Shown: piece by piece, positions 1-14,700 of the stretch
How positions within the stretch are numbered: position 1 is the first letter of the stretch
How the letters are laid out: every line of letters begins with the position of its first letter
DNA from: Alviniconcha marisindica
Taxonomy: Eukaryota; Mollusca; Gastropoda; Provannidae
Assembly (NCBI GenBank): GCA_018857735.1
Contig: JABMCL010002049.1
Coordinates: forward strand, 1,292,001-1,356,000
Direction: 5' to 3'
Length of the DNA: 64,000 nucleotides
Notes under the pieces: model-generated
Told to the model about the DNA's origin: nothing
Databases searched by the model: none
The model's input: only the letters and a program-made list of their open reading frames with translations
Position numbers and translations under genes: made by a program

Positions 1-292
1 TTTCAAAACTCTTCTCATATATATGTAAACCCTTCCTCAAGTCAAACGCACAAAATCAATCCCTACACAAATACAGCAGAACATGCATATACAAACACAA
101 GAGCTAGTCTGTGCAATAATTCCCTTGTTATAAAAGCATACAAGGCTAGGACAGGCTGGTGTTGTCGACCATAGCATCCATGAGACATCACTGGAGCATG
201 CCACTATATTGCATAGAAGACTTGTATGTATTTCCACCCGTTTAGTCGAGCAGCTAGCAAGCAGGCTTAGAGCAAGATAGATGGACAGTGTT

Positions 293-2292
293 GCTTGCAA
301 CAGAAGCTGGGACAAAACAAGAAGCATGTCGCAGAGTTTTACACAAGCCGATTAATCTACCCCTTGTTAGGAACCACACTGATCACCACAGCTTCAACAT
401 GGCTTGTTCAACGGGGAGACAAAAAATGCTCAGCATTTTTATTATGCCTTTTTTCTTCTTTTTTGCAACTGTCAAACTGCAGCTGTTAGCGTTACCTGTT
501 CTCAGACAGACATTTACCACACTAACACCACATTTATGACAAAAATTAGTGCTGTTGTTCCTGATCTGCTAACACTGCACAGGACAGCCAAGAGGATTTT
601 TTATGCCCAATGCCCTATGCATATATGGGATAGTTTACATATCAAATGTCTTCCTAGTACACAATGGAAGTGATGAACTGACAAAATACTTTTCCCCTCT
701 TTGTTCACAGCACTTCACAGTTTCCAAAGATTTGACTAAGTTCATCTCTCAGCATGAGTATAAATGTTACTTACAACTAGTCCAGGACTAGCCAACAGTC
801 CTGTCACGCTTGTACACAAGTTGGTTAATCTTTCCCTTGTTTCCCAACCACACTATCACAGCATCAACATAGCTTGTTCACTGGGGAACAAAGAAAGCCA
901 CAGCTCTCTCTCTCTACATGTCAGGCCAAATGAACATGACACATGCAATGAAACTGAATATTGTGCAGTTACACCCAAGAGATGGAGAGATGGCCAATTA
1001 CAAATAAAGCAAAGCAGGAAAAACAGGAATTAAACAAGCCCTTTATTTTTTCAAACATACTAAAATGATCACCACGCTAGGAAATGTGCCTCTTGCAGCT
1101 GCCACAACTTTAGTCACTACCCAGAGAACAAAATCTCCTCCATACGAATCAAGACAGTGCTAAAAATGTCAGCTTTATTGGACACAAACATACTGCATCT
1201 ACAAAGAACAAAAAGATGTAATGCTTGTTGCTTGCAACAGGAATCTGGGACAACAGGGCAGTCCAGTCACAGAGTTTTACACAAGCTGGTTAATCTTCCC
1301 CTTGTTTATTAACCACACTGACCACCACTGCATCAGTATGGCTTGTTCACAGGGGACAAATGCTTCAACTAACTCCAAAAACATGCAATAAAACCAAATG
1401 CTGTGCTGTTACACCCAAATGGACAACTGGTCAATAACACACACTTTCAGAAGGGTTCTTCTGGTAGATGTCATCTATGTTTAGGTTCCCCCCTCTGTTT
1501 TGCTTTGTTTTATGCAATGCAGGAAAACAACGCTTACCTCCACAATGAACTAACACCAACTGAAAGCTCCATTACTCAATCCCATATGCATGTGTAAATA
1601 TGAATGTACTGTAAATACGAATGTATCAGAAAACATGATGCCTTCATCCACATGTGTTGAACACAGAAGTTGAAATGATGCTTGGCTGAGTCCAATACAT
1701 CACAGACTCAAGACATCATCAGTTACAAGGAAAGACAAAGGCTGCTTACTTCAATTCTAGCCAGACCATTTCTTTCTATTAATATTTGGCAATCTAGACT
1801 TCCACTAAATTCACAAACAGTTCTGACAACATGATTTATATTCGTAAAGGCCAAATTTCTTCTTTCTTGAACCAGTTTAAAACTTGATGCAACTCCAGTC
1901 ATTTCATTTCCAATTACAGCAAAGCAGAAAAAGAATGAAAAAAGGTTGGAGTTAACAAGCCTGTCATTGCTGATGTACTGTACTAGAATGACCTCTACAA
2001 TGGGAAATGTGCCTCTTGCAGCTGCTGTAGCTTTAGCCAGAGACAAAAATTTCTTACTTCGGAATCAAGATAGTGCTAAAAATGTCAATTTTATAATCAT
2101 ATATAAGACACACACACACACATTGCATCTACACAGAGCATGAGAAATGTAATGCGATTGTTGCTTGCAACAGGAATCTGGGACAACAGGGCAGTCCAGT
2201 CACAGAGTTTTACACAAGCTGGTTAATCTTCCCCTTGTTTATTAACCACACTGACCACCACTGCATCAGTATGGCTTGTTCACAGGGGACAA
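293..2292. repeat. repeat block in EP400 intron (four copies of a 130-bp unit)
   Basis: Related units at about 293-420, 770-905, 1228-1358 and 2161-2292 share TTTTACACAAG, TTAATCT(T/A)(C/T)CCCTTGTT and ATGGCTTGTTCA. The last two are virtually identical over 128 bp and sit in a larger duplication (about 1066-1358 and 1985-2292) whose remaining part is only around 80% alike. No exon was found in 1-2,551. Confidence 0.7.
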
Positions 2293-2551
2293 GTCCAACC
2301 ATCTGTTTACAACATTCTTCCTCCAACCACAGCCATAACTAGTTACGCCATAGGTCTCAAAAAACTGTCAGCTAGCCAACTGATCATGTTTCATTGGACC
2401 TGAAGTGGCATCAAGTTTGTTACCACAAAGACAACTCAAATTATATCAGTCCATAGTTCTCTTATAACTGTTCACAATGCTTATGCCAGCATCAATGGAG
2501 CAAAAATTGTTTGAACGAGATGAAACCAATTTTGCAAGACTGTGCACCCAC

Positions 2552-2712
2552 CTGTGATAGGGAAGCAGTAGAGGCAGAAGGTGTGACTGACACTGGAGCC
2601 TGGGCTGGCTTCACCAGAGCTTCCAGACCAGGACCATCTTCCTTCTTCTCCTTCTTCACCTCCTCCTGCACAGCTTCTTCCTCTGATGATGATTCAGTCT
2701 CTATCTCAAAGT
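2552..2712 (-). CDS. EP400: EP400 coding exon 15 (last in window)
   Basis: Reads DFEIETESSSEEEAVQEEVK, then KKEKKEDGPG and APVSVTPSASTASLSQ. Ends at a phase-0 donor, CACAG|GTGGGT. The next exons, leading into the ATPase domain, must lie left of this window; none was found in 1-2,551. Confidence 0.9.
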
Positions 2713-5700
2713 CTGGGGACAAAACAGGGACCATAATTCAAATAAAAACTTTCTAAATGTTAGATGTTGGTACCTGCTCATCCCATTTTGGCTTGAGTAA
2801 TATCAGACATAGGTTTTTAACTCCTCCTACCCTTTTCGTTTTAAACAAACCACCAATCCAAATGAAGCAGTGGTAGCAAAGCAGTTAATGAATACAAAGT
2901 TCAAAACAAAACAAGCAAGTGAAAGGCAGTATGTACATAATTATGTCTACTGGTTTCTCTCTCTTTGTGATCCACACATGGACATACCATCAGAGTCCAG
3001 TTCAGAGTCTTCATCTTCCTCCCCCTCACTGGAGCTTTCCTGTGGTATCTCAAAGTCACTGTCATAGGCCCCAGCATATTTGGCTGCCAGCTCTTCTATA
3101 GACATCTCCCCTGGAACACATAGGAAACTGAAGGCATAATCTTGCTCTTGACATCTGTCAACTGCAGCCACTTCTTCAGTGGACCAGACATGGGAATAGC
3201 TTCAAAGGAAAAACTCTGAAAAGTAAGGGGTCTGGATCCTCCCTTGCCCAAGTTTCACTGCCACATAAACATGTGTTTTCACGGACAATTCCCATACATA
3301 AATTTGTGTTTTCATGGACAATTCCCATTCCTGAGACACTGCTCCTGAAACAATTGATCACACAAGCCATGATATTGTATCACAGCTATCTACTAGCATG
3401 TCAAGCTGCAACTGTACAGTGAAACCAACATCCCTTTTCCATGGCTGGTAAAACTGAAAGATGCGGCAATTTGAGAAAACCCTGAACATAGGCAAACCCC
3501 AGCTCCTTTATTATGGAATGCTGCTAATTAGCCAACAATTCCCATGCTCAATACATATTATCCCGAAAACAACTGAATGCTATTGCGATAAACAAATGTG
3601 ATGCAGTGTTGCCCCCAATGCACAAGTTGTCAGAAGATGGGACGCCATTCTGCCAACTCCTCTATGGTGGCAATTACTTTCTGGCCATGGGTCCGGGCAG
3701 ACAAAAACATTTTAGCTGCCTTGGTGATAATGGCCGCAACCATTACCCACTCTTCCCTTTCTTCACTCCAGAGTATTTTCTAAAATACTTCATGAATCCT
3801 TTGCAGGAAAATCAGGTTGCCTTACCTGGGCCAGGTTACAGCAGCGGAAAGAGCAGCGTGACACATTCCTACCAGTATTTTCGTGTGTCCAAACAATGGT
3901 ATATGGCATGTGGGTCAACAAATACAGCAATCTGTATAACCAGCAAGGGTCAGTGGAACCTCTCTTATCCAACCGCCCGAGAAAATAAAGAGTGACTGTA
4001 AGGGGGGGGGGGGGGGGGGGGGGGATCCTTAGTGAGAAATTCATTTACACAAATATGAAAGGAATCTCATCAGAAGAACAGAACAAGCTTCATGGAGGGG
4101 TGGTCTTCAAGGACAGGTGCTATTTTATCAGGAGTTACTGTAGTAGAACATTCATACCAAAGCCGTCAAAGTGAGTCACAATGAAAGTTAGTTCTTGGAT
4201 TTCGAGACGCATTTAAAGGAGACCTGTACCTTTTCTAGTTCGGTACCACCTGCAAGAAATCGTACCTTCTTCTTGGAGGTCTTTGAGTTCACTCTTGTAG
4301 CTGTGCGTCTCATGTTTTTCCTGTTCTGCAATGGTGTCTTCAACATCTACAGCTTCTTCCTCTGTGCCAGCAAATTCCCTGTCACTGCCTTCCTTCTCAC
4401 CACCTTCTACCTACAACACAACAGGTAAACAACATAACCTAGTGGTCACCTGAATGCAAACTACGTGCAAAGAAAAAACAAGACATCATCTAAATTTCAT
4501 GGAAAAACAAAAACAGCAGCTACAGACTTCTGCCGAATCACAAGCTGCTAAAAGCATTTCATGCTCATCAAAACTACTCCAATGTATCAGGGTAAGGTAA
4601 CCAAGTACAGCACTGAGTCAGTACCCAGAGCACAGACCTGACGGGTTGATGTTCGAGACAGATAGCACCCACACAACACACACAGCTGTGCAGGTGACTC
4701 TTGCCTCGAGAATACTAGCTGACTTCCCATCAACATCAGCAAATCTGGACAACACTGTCCACCCAAGTGCTGGTAAATAAAGTCCCTGTCCGTTTTTAAG
4801 TAAATGGGCATTCCACACAGCAAAATGAAGGGGAGAAATCTGCATCTACACAGATCAGACTAAAATTTACATGCTATGGATTTGCCTGAATTTAGTTATA
4901 ACAGGGTCATCCAACAGCAAGCACTGCTCACCTTTTCTTCATCTTCTTTGTCATCAGAATCCTCTTCTTCTTCAGTTTCTGTCAGGGGTGGCGGCAAGGG
5001 GGCAGGGGCATCCAGCACCTCAGGAGGCAGTGTCTTGAGCAGCTCTTCCAACGGCAAGTCTCCATCCTTCTGAAGTTCTTCCAGCTCTCGTTTCTGTTCC
5101 GTCTGCACAATAAAGACAATATTTTAAACAAGGACTACCAGTAGTAGTGTCTGCGTAACAGGCTGCATTTTATGTCCCTGCATTACAACGGTGCACTCCA
5201 GTGTGACCTATACTGTTTCCAGTTTCAGCACAGTAACCTAAGGAGTGCTACTTGTCATTGAATATATATATATATATATATGTAGACTAACCAAGCTAAG
5301 CTTACATCTTACTTCAGTGAAAATGGCTGAAGTGGTCCGTCAGTGTGTGTGAAAATTGCAGTCTTTTTGTTTGGCTCCTCCATATCAGTGAAGCAACAAC
5401 ATGACTTCTTCACAACAACCACCACCATGGTAACTGCTAGTACCTGCAGTAAATGTTAGCTTTCCCCAAAAGAAAATCAACATTTTTCTCTTTTCTGTTA
5501 ACAGGCTGAATTTTGGTCTAAACCATTTAGTGCAACTGTGATGTATCAGGGTAAGGTAACCAAGTACAGCATAGACCCGGTACTCGGAGCACAGACCTGA
5601 CGGGTTGATGTTCGAGACAGATAGCACCCACACAGCACCCACAGCTGCGCAGGTGACTCTTGCCTCGAAGGAGCATACCAAAAGGCAGCAACATTTTGAA

Positions 5701-8700
5701 AGTATCAAGGGAATGCCAAGTATGCATATACAAAAGTGCAAACAAAGAAACAAAAATGACTTACATCATCCCCATCAGCTTCCTCTTCCTCCTTCTCTAT
5801 CGTTTCCTCGTCATCACTCGCATTATCACTTGGTTCAAAGTCATCTGGAAACGGAAAATCCTCCAATATACTCTTACAAATGATACCAGCTAAAGCAAGC
5901 AATGTTGCGAGTGCTATTGTACCAGGGTAAGGTAACCGAGTACAGCACAGACTCAGTACTCAGAGCACAGACCTGACGGGTTGATGTTCGAGACAGATAG
6001 CACCCACACAGTACGCACAGCTGTGCAGGTGACTCTTGCCTCGAAAGGACGTGGGGTGGGTGGAGGAGAGAAGAGACAGGAACAAACAGAGAGAAGAGCT
6101 TCAAAATAAACATGGACTGACTTTGGGTGTGACAACTTTTTTGGTCAGACTGTTTCACTGTACAGCACCTAGTTAGGTTTCTAGCATATGTGCCCAACAT
6201 GTTTTACCTATTATAGAAAAAAACATGGACAGGCAATACATAATGCATAACAACTTCCCCCGACCAAAGCAGACACCCTGAAGTGCACTTCCACCCACAC
6301 CTGTTCTCTCAGTTGTTTTCAGGATGAGAAGTCATGCTCGTTATTTTTTGCTCACATCCATTTTAATTCAATTGTGTTTCTTATTCTGTAACGACTGGCA
6401 AACAATTCAGTGGGATCATAAGTCAGCGCCTGTGAATTTCCCTTCACTACCCCTATCTCTGCCCCCATCCTAGGTATCACATAGACTGACCTCCATCACT
6501 GGAATGTGAAGGTGAGGTGGAGAGGGAGCCATTGATGGACCCTCCCTGAAGGCCCTCCGTCAGCCACGTGGAGTATTTCTCTGTCTGGTCCACTATGAAG
6601 TTCAGATGCAGGTCCAGTGCCCTCTTCTTCTTTTCATCCAGCCGTGTCTGCTGCTTGTACTGTACCACCTAAATAAACCACACCACATTCTATTTCAGGT
6701 GTTTCCCCCAACACTACACTGCTAAATGCAGCAGTTTTTTATTTTACACACACACACGCACAAAAAAAACATTTCATGTTTAGCACACATACAATTGACA
6801 ATTTATGGATGAGCACTTTCAGCATTTATTCCACCTTACATGAAGGTTTCCAGGAAATAATTGTTGGGACAGGGTATTAGATTCCATCTTCAGATCAGAT
6901 AGAACCTCAGTACCTGCTCAGTTTGATCTGTGGACAGGTTTAAGATTCTCACTCACAAAGGGTGGAAGCTCGGTATCTGTCCAGCTGAGTGTACAGAGCT
7001 AACAATGCTGATAAATTTCCTCTGTAAGTATAATAAGTCAAAGACAACTCCATTAAGACCGAGGAAGACAGCTCCTGACCTATTACTAACACAGCCATTG
7101 CATTTCGCAGGTGGGCCATACAGCACTTTTTGAGGCAGTGGTCACTTAACTAACACCTTCAGAGTAAAAACTTTACTTACTGCATGTACTATACAGCCAC
7201 ACCAACCTAATCAGAAGTGTTACTCCTGAAAATAAACAAGTTTTTGTTATTCTCAACAATTGCGTTACCTTTTCAATGTTATTCCAGAACTCCTTCACCA
7301 TCTTGGCCATGTGACTGGCAATCTTTTTCAGCTTGATGGCCTCCTCTTTCTCAGCCTTCAGTCCTTTTTGCTCCTGCTCCTTGAAGTAATTTGACACCAT
7401 GCGTGCAACCTGCAAATAAAAATTGAGATGTCTTGTTTTGCTTCTCAGTTTAAACAAACACTCAGAATCTTCTTTTTCGGTGTTATTGTTGTTGAAGAAA
7501 GACAGAAAAGCTTGGTAATGTATCAGGGTAAGGTAACCAAGTACAGCACAGAGTCAGTACCCAGAGCACAGACCTGACAGGTTGATGTTCGAGACAGATA
7601 GCACCCACACAGCACACACAGCTGTGCAGGTGACTCTTGCCTCGAAATTTCACCCACAAAAAGGCCCACCTGCCTGCAATAACCCCCCTCCCCACCCCCT
7701 GCAGTAATACCTTCCATGAACTGCAGATGAAATTTTGACTCCATGCTGAGTCAGCAGTCTTATCTACACACACATCTCAGGAATGTCATCTTATTAATTC
7801 AGAAAAGCCTGCTGCTAAGAAAGCAAAATAAAACTATTCTACCATGCACAAGTATCAACCAGCCTATCAGTGCCTGCAGCTTGGCCCCTAACAACCACCA
7901 GGTTTTCATGACAAACAAACAAGTGCCCACAACTCTGCCCCAGACCTTTCTCGCAGCAGCTTTTTTCCACTTGCGTTCCTGTACAAAGTCAGCAGCTAGC
8001 CATGTCATCTCTTCCAGCAGGTAGTCCCAGTGAGCCTTCTGTCGCGGAGGCTCCTGCACTCGAGGTAGTCGCTTTGAGGACCACAGCCCCTCTTTACGCA
8101 ACTCTGTCACTCTCGATACCACTTGGGCTTCCTGTAATATGGAAAAGGCTGGCTTAGCAGACAACAAAATAATAAGCAGTCGACATCACATAAAAGGAAG
8201 GGAGTTAATGTTCAAAGCATTCTGCCTCTTCAACAACAAGTGCTGAGAAGGACGCTTTGCCTGGCTTGATGTTGCCATTGTGTAACTGAGGACTGGCACA
8301 TGTACCTCATCCCCAGAATGAGTCAATGGCGTCTTGCACACAGCATAATTGCAGGTCACCTGCTCATTATCAATTCATCCAACTTTTCACACACACAAGA
8401 ACAAAAACAAAGAGACCAAAACTAAAATATTCTGGCAATATTACCCATTGTTTACAATCAGCTCCTTCTAAGTCTTTACCTGTTCACACATCCACAGCCA
8501 CTCTAAAAACATACCTTTCCACCTGAAGTGGATATTAAATGGGAGCACACACATGTACAACGGTCAATTCAGCAAAGCCCAACACACCTGCCTCGCCCTC
8601 TCCACAATGACCTCCTGAGAGCCACAGGTATTGTCGTACACAGCAGAGATGGAATGCTGTCGTGTGTGTGATCGCTGCCCTGGAGACATTGGAGGAGACT

Positions 8701-11700
8701 TGTGCTGCTTGAAGGGAGACTGCTGACTGTAATCAGAAACGAAGAGTCTTAAATATTATTCATTATTGAACAGGGCAATTTATCTATCTTTGATTTTCAC
8801 GCCAGAAAGCACACTTTCTAAACAAACAGAAACAATTCAAGCTGTACCAGGTTTTACCAGCAAAACATAGCCAGCACTCAGGAAGCAACACTGCTCCATT
8901 TCAAGCAACAACCCAAGACATCATGCATCAAGTTTGAGGAGATCTAGTCTTCACGTATCATTTTCTGATAGCAGTGAGAATGCTGGGAACCCTGTATACA
9001 CAGGACACTTCAATGTAAAGCACAAGTTATTAATATTCAGTATTTACTACAATGTAGTTTCAATACCAATTCTCCCACAATCCCACCTTCTACATTCACC
9101 AAGTATCACTTTATGGCATCTGCTTACAATGTGATCCCTTTCTACTCTACCCCAACATTGCATCACAGCAATGTTGACCTGTATACAAAAATCCTCATCG
9201 CATTCTGTTCTGCTAAAGAAAGATTCAATACATGTCACCTACCCTTTGAGAGCAGCACCTTTGGCTTCCTGACCTCTGGCCAGCTGCAGCTGTAGCTGCG
9301 AGGAGGCTGCAGCTGCAGTGGTGGAGGAAACCACAGCCAGGGGGGTGGATGCTGTTGCAGTTGTGGAACCTCCTGCACTCACTGTCTGGGCTGAGGGGGC
9401 TACAACTGATAGTCAAATGAAGCAAACGGGTTAGTTTCCATGCTAGGCAGGCATCAGTACTTCACTACTTGTAGCCTTAGTCTCCATCAACACTGCTCAC
9501 TTAAACCTCCAACTGCCCGGCTCAGAGAGTGTAGCACATCAACAACAAAGTCCCAGTGGATCCCCCCCCCCTTTTTGTTTCAGCTTTGTCTCTGCGAACA
9601 CTGAATGCACCAATCTTTTTCTGTTATCTTCTTTTAAAAATCAGTTACAACTTGCATATTCTTCATTACTTATGGCCTGGTGCACTGATGAAATCCCACT
9701 TTCCCCTTTTTAAACCTAATCCTATGCAGAGGCAACTGACAGTCAAGACTAAAATCAAACATTAAAGTAAAATCGTAAAGAATTTCCAAGTACATTTACA
9801 CCAAAAAAACAACTTTGAAACTACTATACTTTCATAGCCATGCAGACACCATCATCTAACATCTGCTGACACACAAAAGAACCCAATGTGAATGTGCTAC
9901 TGACAAACAGCAAGGGCCGATGGGTGGGTGGACTGAACATAAATGAGGTCTAACTCTGCAGCATGCAAAAAAATAACAGAAAGCCAGACTACAGAAGTAA
10001 AGGACTGTCCATAGTTAATGGTCTGGTATGAAGGAAAAGCAGACACCCAAAACTCCTTTCATAAAACTACTACATGTGAAAAGAGCAAGCTTGGCCATGT
10101 GACAAGCGGTCAAATCAGTTCCAAACCCTGAGGCCAAAGAAATGCAATCGCAAGTGATGCCAAGGCAATGCATTTGGAGAATACAATGAAGACAAAGCAT
10201 TGCATCTGGCAAACAAATATAGAACAATTAAAAATGTAATGACACTGCATGCAATTGTCATAAATTTTATAAAGGCTAAATAACTGAACCTTTGCAGGCA
10301 ATAATCCACACAGAACAATGTATCCATATTTCTCATGTCATGGAAACAAAAGCAATCTATGTAAATCATGCATCTTTGTTTACTTTTGGGATGGGGTGGG
10401 GGGGGGGGGGGGGGTCGGGGGGTCAGAGAATTCAGAAAAGTAGAACTTTGCAACTCAGTATTTGGTTAGGGGGCACAACTGAAGAGAATACAATTTTTGC
10501 TTTAAAAAGAAGCACCTGGGAAGGGGGCATAACTGAAGAGAATACAATTTTTACTTTAAAAAAGAAAGAAAAAAAGCAATCTAATCTGATGCGTGCATAT
10601 GGTGAACAGCAACAGGTCACACCCCAAAACCTTTTCATTTTCACAACAAAAACGCGATCAAAATCTAGGTTCAACTTAAGTCACATACGAACCACCATCA
10701 GGTCACTTGATACTCATGTAAATAAACGTAGTTCTGGGCACTATGTCAAGATGCAACTACTAAGCCCAGAAGTGACAAGCAGCAACTTTGCAGGATGCTA
10801 TCATCCATTGAGTCACAAGTCCCATCCACCAAGACCAAGTGTAATACTACCAGTGACCTGTACCATTTAATCAAGACCAACAATGATGCTTAGCATTCCT
10901 CAAAAGAGCAAAGCGATGTGTAAAACCATCACCTTTACTTTACCAAGCATCAAGTTACTAGTATCCTGTGCATCTGAAGCAGTGGGGGCTTAGATCATAC
11001 AGGGAATCAGCCATCTAATTTCTTTTTCATACAACACATACATGCTGACACAGCCGCTGAAACAATGAAAATGTAAAGTTCAGATAAACAAAAGGACTAT
11101 CGCAGAAAGCAAGACACCAATGCTTGCCAACAGCAGACAACAGTTGTGCAGCAGGCATAGAAATACCTGAGAAGGCGGCACTGAGAGAGTGAGAAAAGCC
11201 TGGCAGACACATCGGCCTGTGGCTGGATCTGTGTTCTGAGCCTACACACCACACACAAACATACACACACCACATTGCACAGGTCTCAAAACTGTTCTTA
11301 CACAAGATCAAAGAGCCGTCAACTTCATGGTCAACTTCCGATAACATGCAACAAATGCTTCATAGCAACAAACATGAACAAGTCGAAGTACTGATACACC
11401 CCAAATATTAATGCAACATATACGACACCCCTTCCCCCCCAAAAAAGCTCCATAAAGAAGTAACAATACTGTTTGTGATATGGATTTGAGCATTCATGAA
11501 AACCTGTCCATGAAACCCACAGAGCACTTACCTACATTTTGGTTAGTTAGTTCTTCAATTTTTACATCCCATCAACTGAACAGGGTCACCTCAAGATGAA
11601 TCACACATTCAGTTACTCCATACCAGGTCAAAATGCAAGTCACCATATCACAAATAAAAAAAAGCTGCCTTTAAAGAAAGTCCATCATTAAAAATATTAA

Positions 11701-14700
11701 TGAAACAAATACTTTCCATTTCTATTCACAAAATGGATTATCTTTTCATCATCACTTTTTAGGGACCTGCACTACTCCTGGCACACAGCTGGTGATGTGA
11801 CAACATTCCCGGGTGCACTGAGAACAGTGGGGCAGTTTAAAAAAACGCTGACTGTGACAAGCTAGCTCACTTTACTGGAGGAAACAAATGACAAAAAAAC
11901 AAAACATGCATGTTTCATCGATTTTCTCCCAGGAATCATTTTACTTTCATACCAGAATGTGGGGAAGCACTCTTGTGGGCAATGTTATGTAACACAATGA
12001 GTTTTACAAGGAGCCACTCATCACGCATATTGCAATGAACTCCCAATGAAAATGGTGGACTGGTGCAGGACAAAAAGAGACAAGCCACCCCATCATAGTT
12101 CACTAATAAAGTGAACAATACCACTGTAGCACACCAAACAGTCACCAAAGTAGTACACTTAACCGTAAATTTAACCAAATTTACTGTAAATAGCACACCA
12201 AACAGTCACCAAAGTAGTACACTTAATTGTAAACTTCACCAAATTTACTGTAAATAAAGTGTACAATTTTAGATAAAATCCACATGCATATTTCTTCATT
12301 AAAACACACACACACAAAATCATAGCGGGCAACTGACAAAAAATAAAACCATGCTCATAGGCACGACGACAAAAGTTTTGTGAATGAACAATTCACAATG
12401 CAGCAGCATGAAGCAGCTGACTAACAAGGATTCTAGCACCAACAATGCACATTTTCAGGATCGTATTTCCCATCTGGATTCCACAAGCAAATGACAAGCA
12501 TTTTTCCTGGCTGCTTATCTTCTAGTCCAGTCACCTTTCCCTTTAAATTTCCAGTCTGGTTGCTGAAAAGCTGCCTTCAGTCTCAGTGATTTGGTTCCAT
12601 CAACTTGTATTATTTTGATGTCAACACAAGGGGCAAAAATCTAAATTCTGTCACTGTGTATTTTCATCTGTTCGCCCACCCACTGCAACTGCAAGAGCAA
12701 AGTTGGGCAAAGTGTACAAAAATATTTAAAAAAATCACTGACCATTTGTAACTGCCACAACCTTTTGCACAGGGAAAAAAAATAGCAAGTCAGCCCAGTG
12801 GCATTTTTTAAATCCCAGAACAAGTTTAATCCACTGTAAACTGCTGGCATCAGTGACCAGCATCTAGTCTGTTGCAATATGCATGCCCGTCAAAACATTT
12901 GCAACTGCAGATACGTCAGCACAGCACAGTGTATGGCTGCACCCCCCCCCCCCCCCCACCCCTTTCAATTCTTGTCAGCCAAAATTTCTCTCTTGTCCAC
13001 TTTCCCTACCAGAGACTGAACATTTTCAGTTAACAAAATCACAAAGACCTACTTGGTATTTGAACTGCTGTATATGATGCAAGTTTCTATCCCCTTCAGT
13101 ATCCAAAGCCTGCCACAAGTGTAAAGTTCTATTCAGTATCTGAAGCTTCTTGCCAATAACAAATTCAGCCTGTTCCATATTACAAGCCTGTTGCAAGCAA
13201 AATGTTTGCATAAAGTTCCCCTGTCTGGATCTGCAGCTATGATTGATGACCTTCCTGTTCACTACCACCAGCCTGTAGCATGCAATAAAATACACAAAGC
13301 CCATTCTGTATCTGGAGTTTGTGCTGTGAAATACAAATTTATCTCATGGGTCGCAAACACATTTTTGAATTTGCATACAGCAGTGTCTTGAAAATATGTG
13401 TACAACCAAACACGAGGCTGCACATACTGACAGCAATTTAAAAAAACAATCATGCACTTTTGTAGCTGAAACTGAGCCTCTTGTGTCTATGGCAGAATTT
13501 TGTGCAAGCCTAATGGATAACTGATTTGCATTCAGTCTTCTCGAGCTTCGGACCCTGTATGACACTCAACATTTTTCACTGGTGCCTGGTTAGATCTTGG
13601 CCTTTCGCTGGTACTGGTTGATTCTTGGCTGGTTTGTTACTTTCTTGAGTAGGCAGCCTGTTGTCAACCAGCTTAGAGCTAGTGGAAGGAACTGGTTTAG
13701 AACTATCCTCATGACTATGTAAAAAACAAGTCAGTTTTCTCTGTCGTCTTTCACAACATCATGCTGATCTGCAAAATGTTGGTCATGCACACACATGAAC
13801 AGCAAAAAAATTGTACTGCGGCCTGAAACTGATGTAGGCAGTGAACTATCAATGACCTCGATCAATGTCACCCACCCTGTCTGAGCTGCTGAAGTCGATA
13901 TGTTCTAACATCCGACTTCACACTCCAACATCAGAGAGACACCGACCGAGTGTGCAAGACTGTACTGTCTAAAGACTTTAGCTAAAATGCATTCCATCAT
14001 ATTGTTGCAATAACAAGTTCCAAGACCCATTCAAGATTTACACTTGGAACTTTTATTCAGTAAGAGACCCTTGCCAGCAATAAATTTACCCATAACCAAT
14101 GCAGATTTTGGAATTTGCTGCAAGCAATAAATTTACTCAATCACTGTCAAAAATAAATTTTTCACATCCTTTGATGGAGCCATGCACCAAATACAATACT
14201 GAAACAGTGACACTTTTAACAAAACAAACTGCACCATTTTACAATTTAAAGATGCTTTTAGCAAGGACCATGCCATATTTCTTCACTTGCCTAGCAGTGA
14301 CTACCAAGGAAAAAAAAGACACTGAGTAAGCCAACCAATAAAACGTAACTCACGAAACAGTCACAATTAACACATGCCATAAAACCTTTTTCTTTTATAC
14401 AACGTAGACATCTTGAGCACGGATATAGCAAAATAAAAGCAATTGAACCTCACGGGGGGGAAAAGCAGACAAATGTAAATCAAATAAATCCAAACGGATC
14501 AATTATGCAGCCACTGCCTAAACGTTAGAACTTCCAAGAAACAACACTAAATCAAAAAGCATCAGCATACCTGACTTGTCAGTAAATAAGAACGGCGTTG
14601 GCAAGAAAAACAAAAACAAAACAAGTTGATGGTTACTAGCAAACCCACAGCAAAGAGGAGCCCCGATGACAAAGCACCAACCCTGAACGAGACAAGCTAA

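Noticed and set aside
1..2551. Search for the next EP400 exon toward the ATPase domain
   Set aside because: No frame there shows the expected ATPase-leading motifs; the stretch is repeats, so the gene must continue left of the window.
10292..10870. 192-codon plus-strand open frame
   Set aside because: Runs through a poly-G tract and a tandem duplication, has no family similarity and no splice context.
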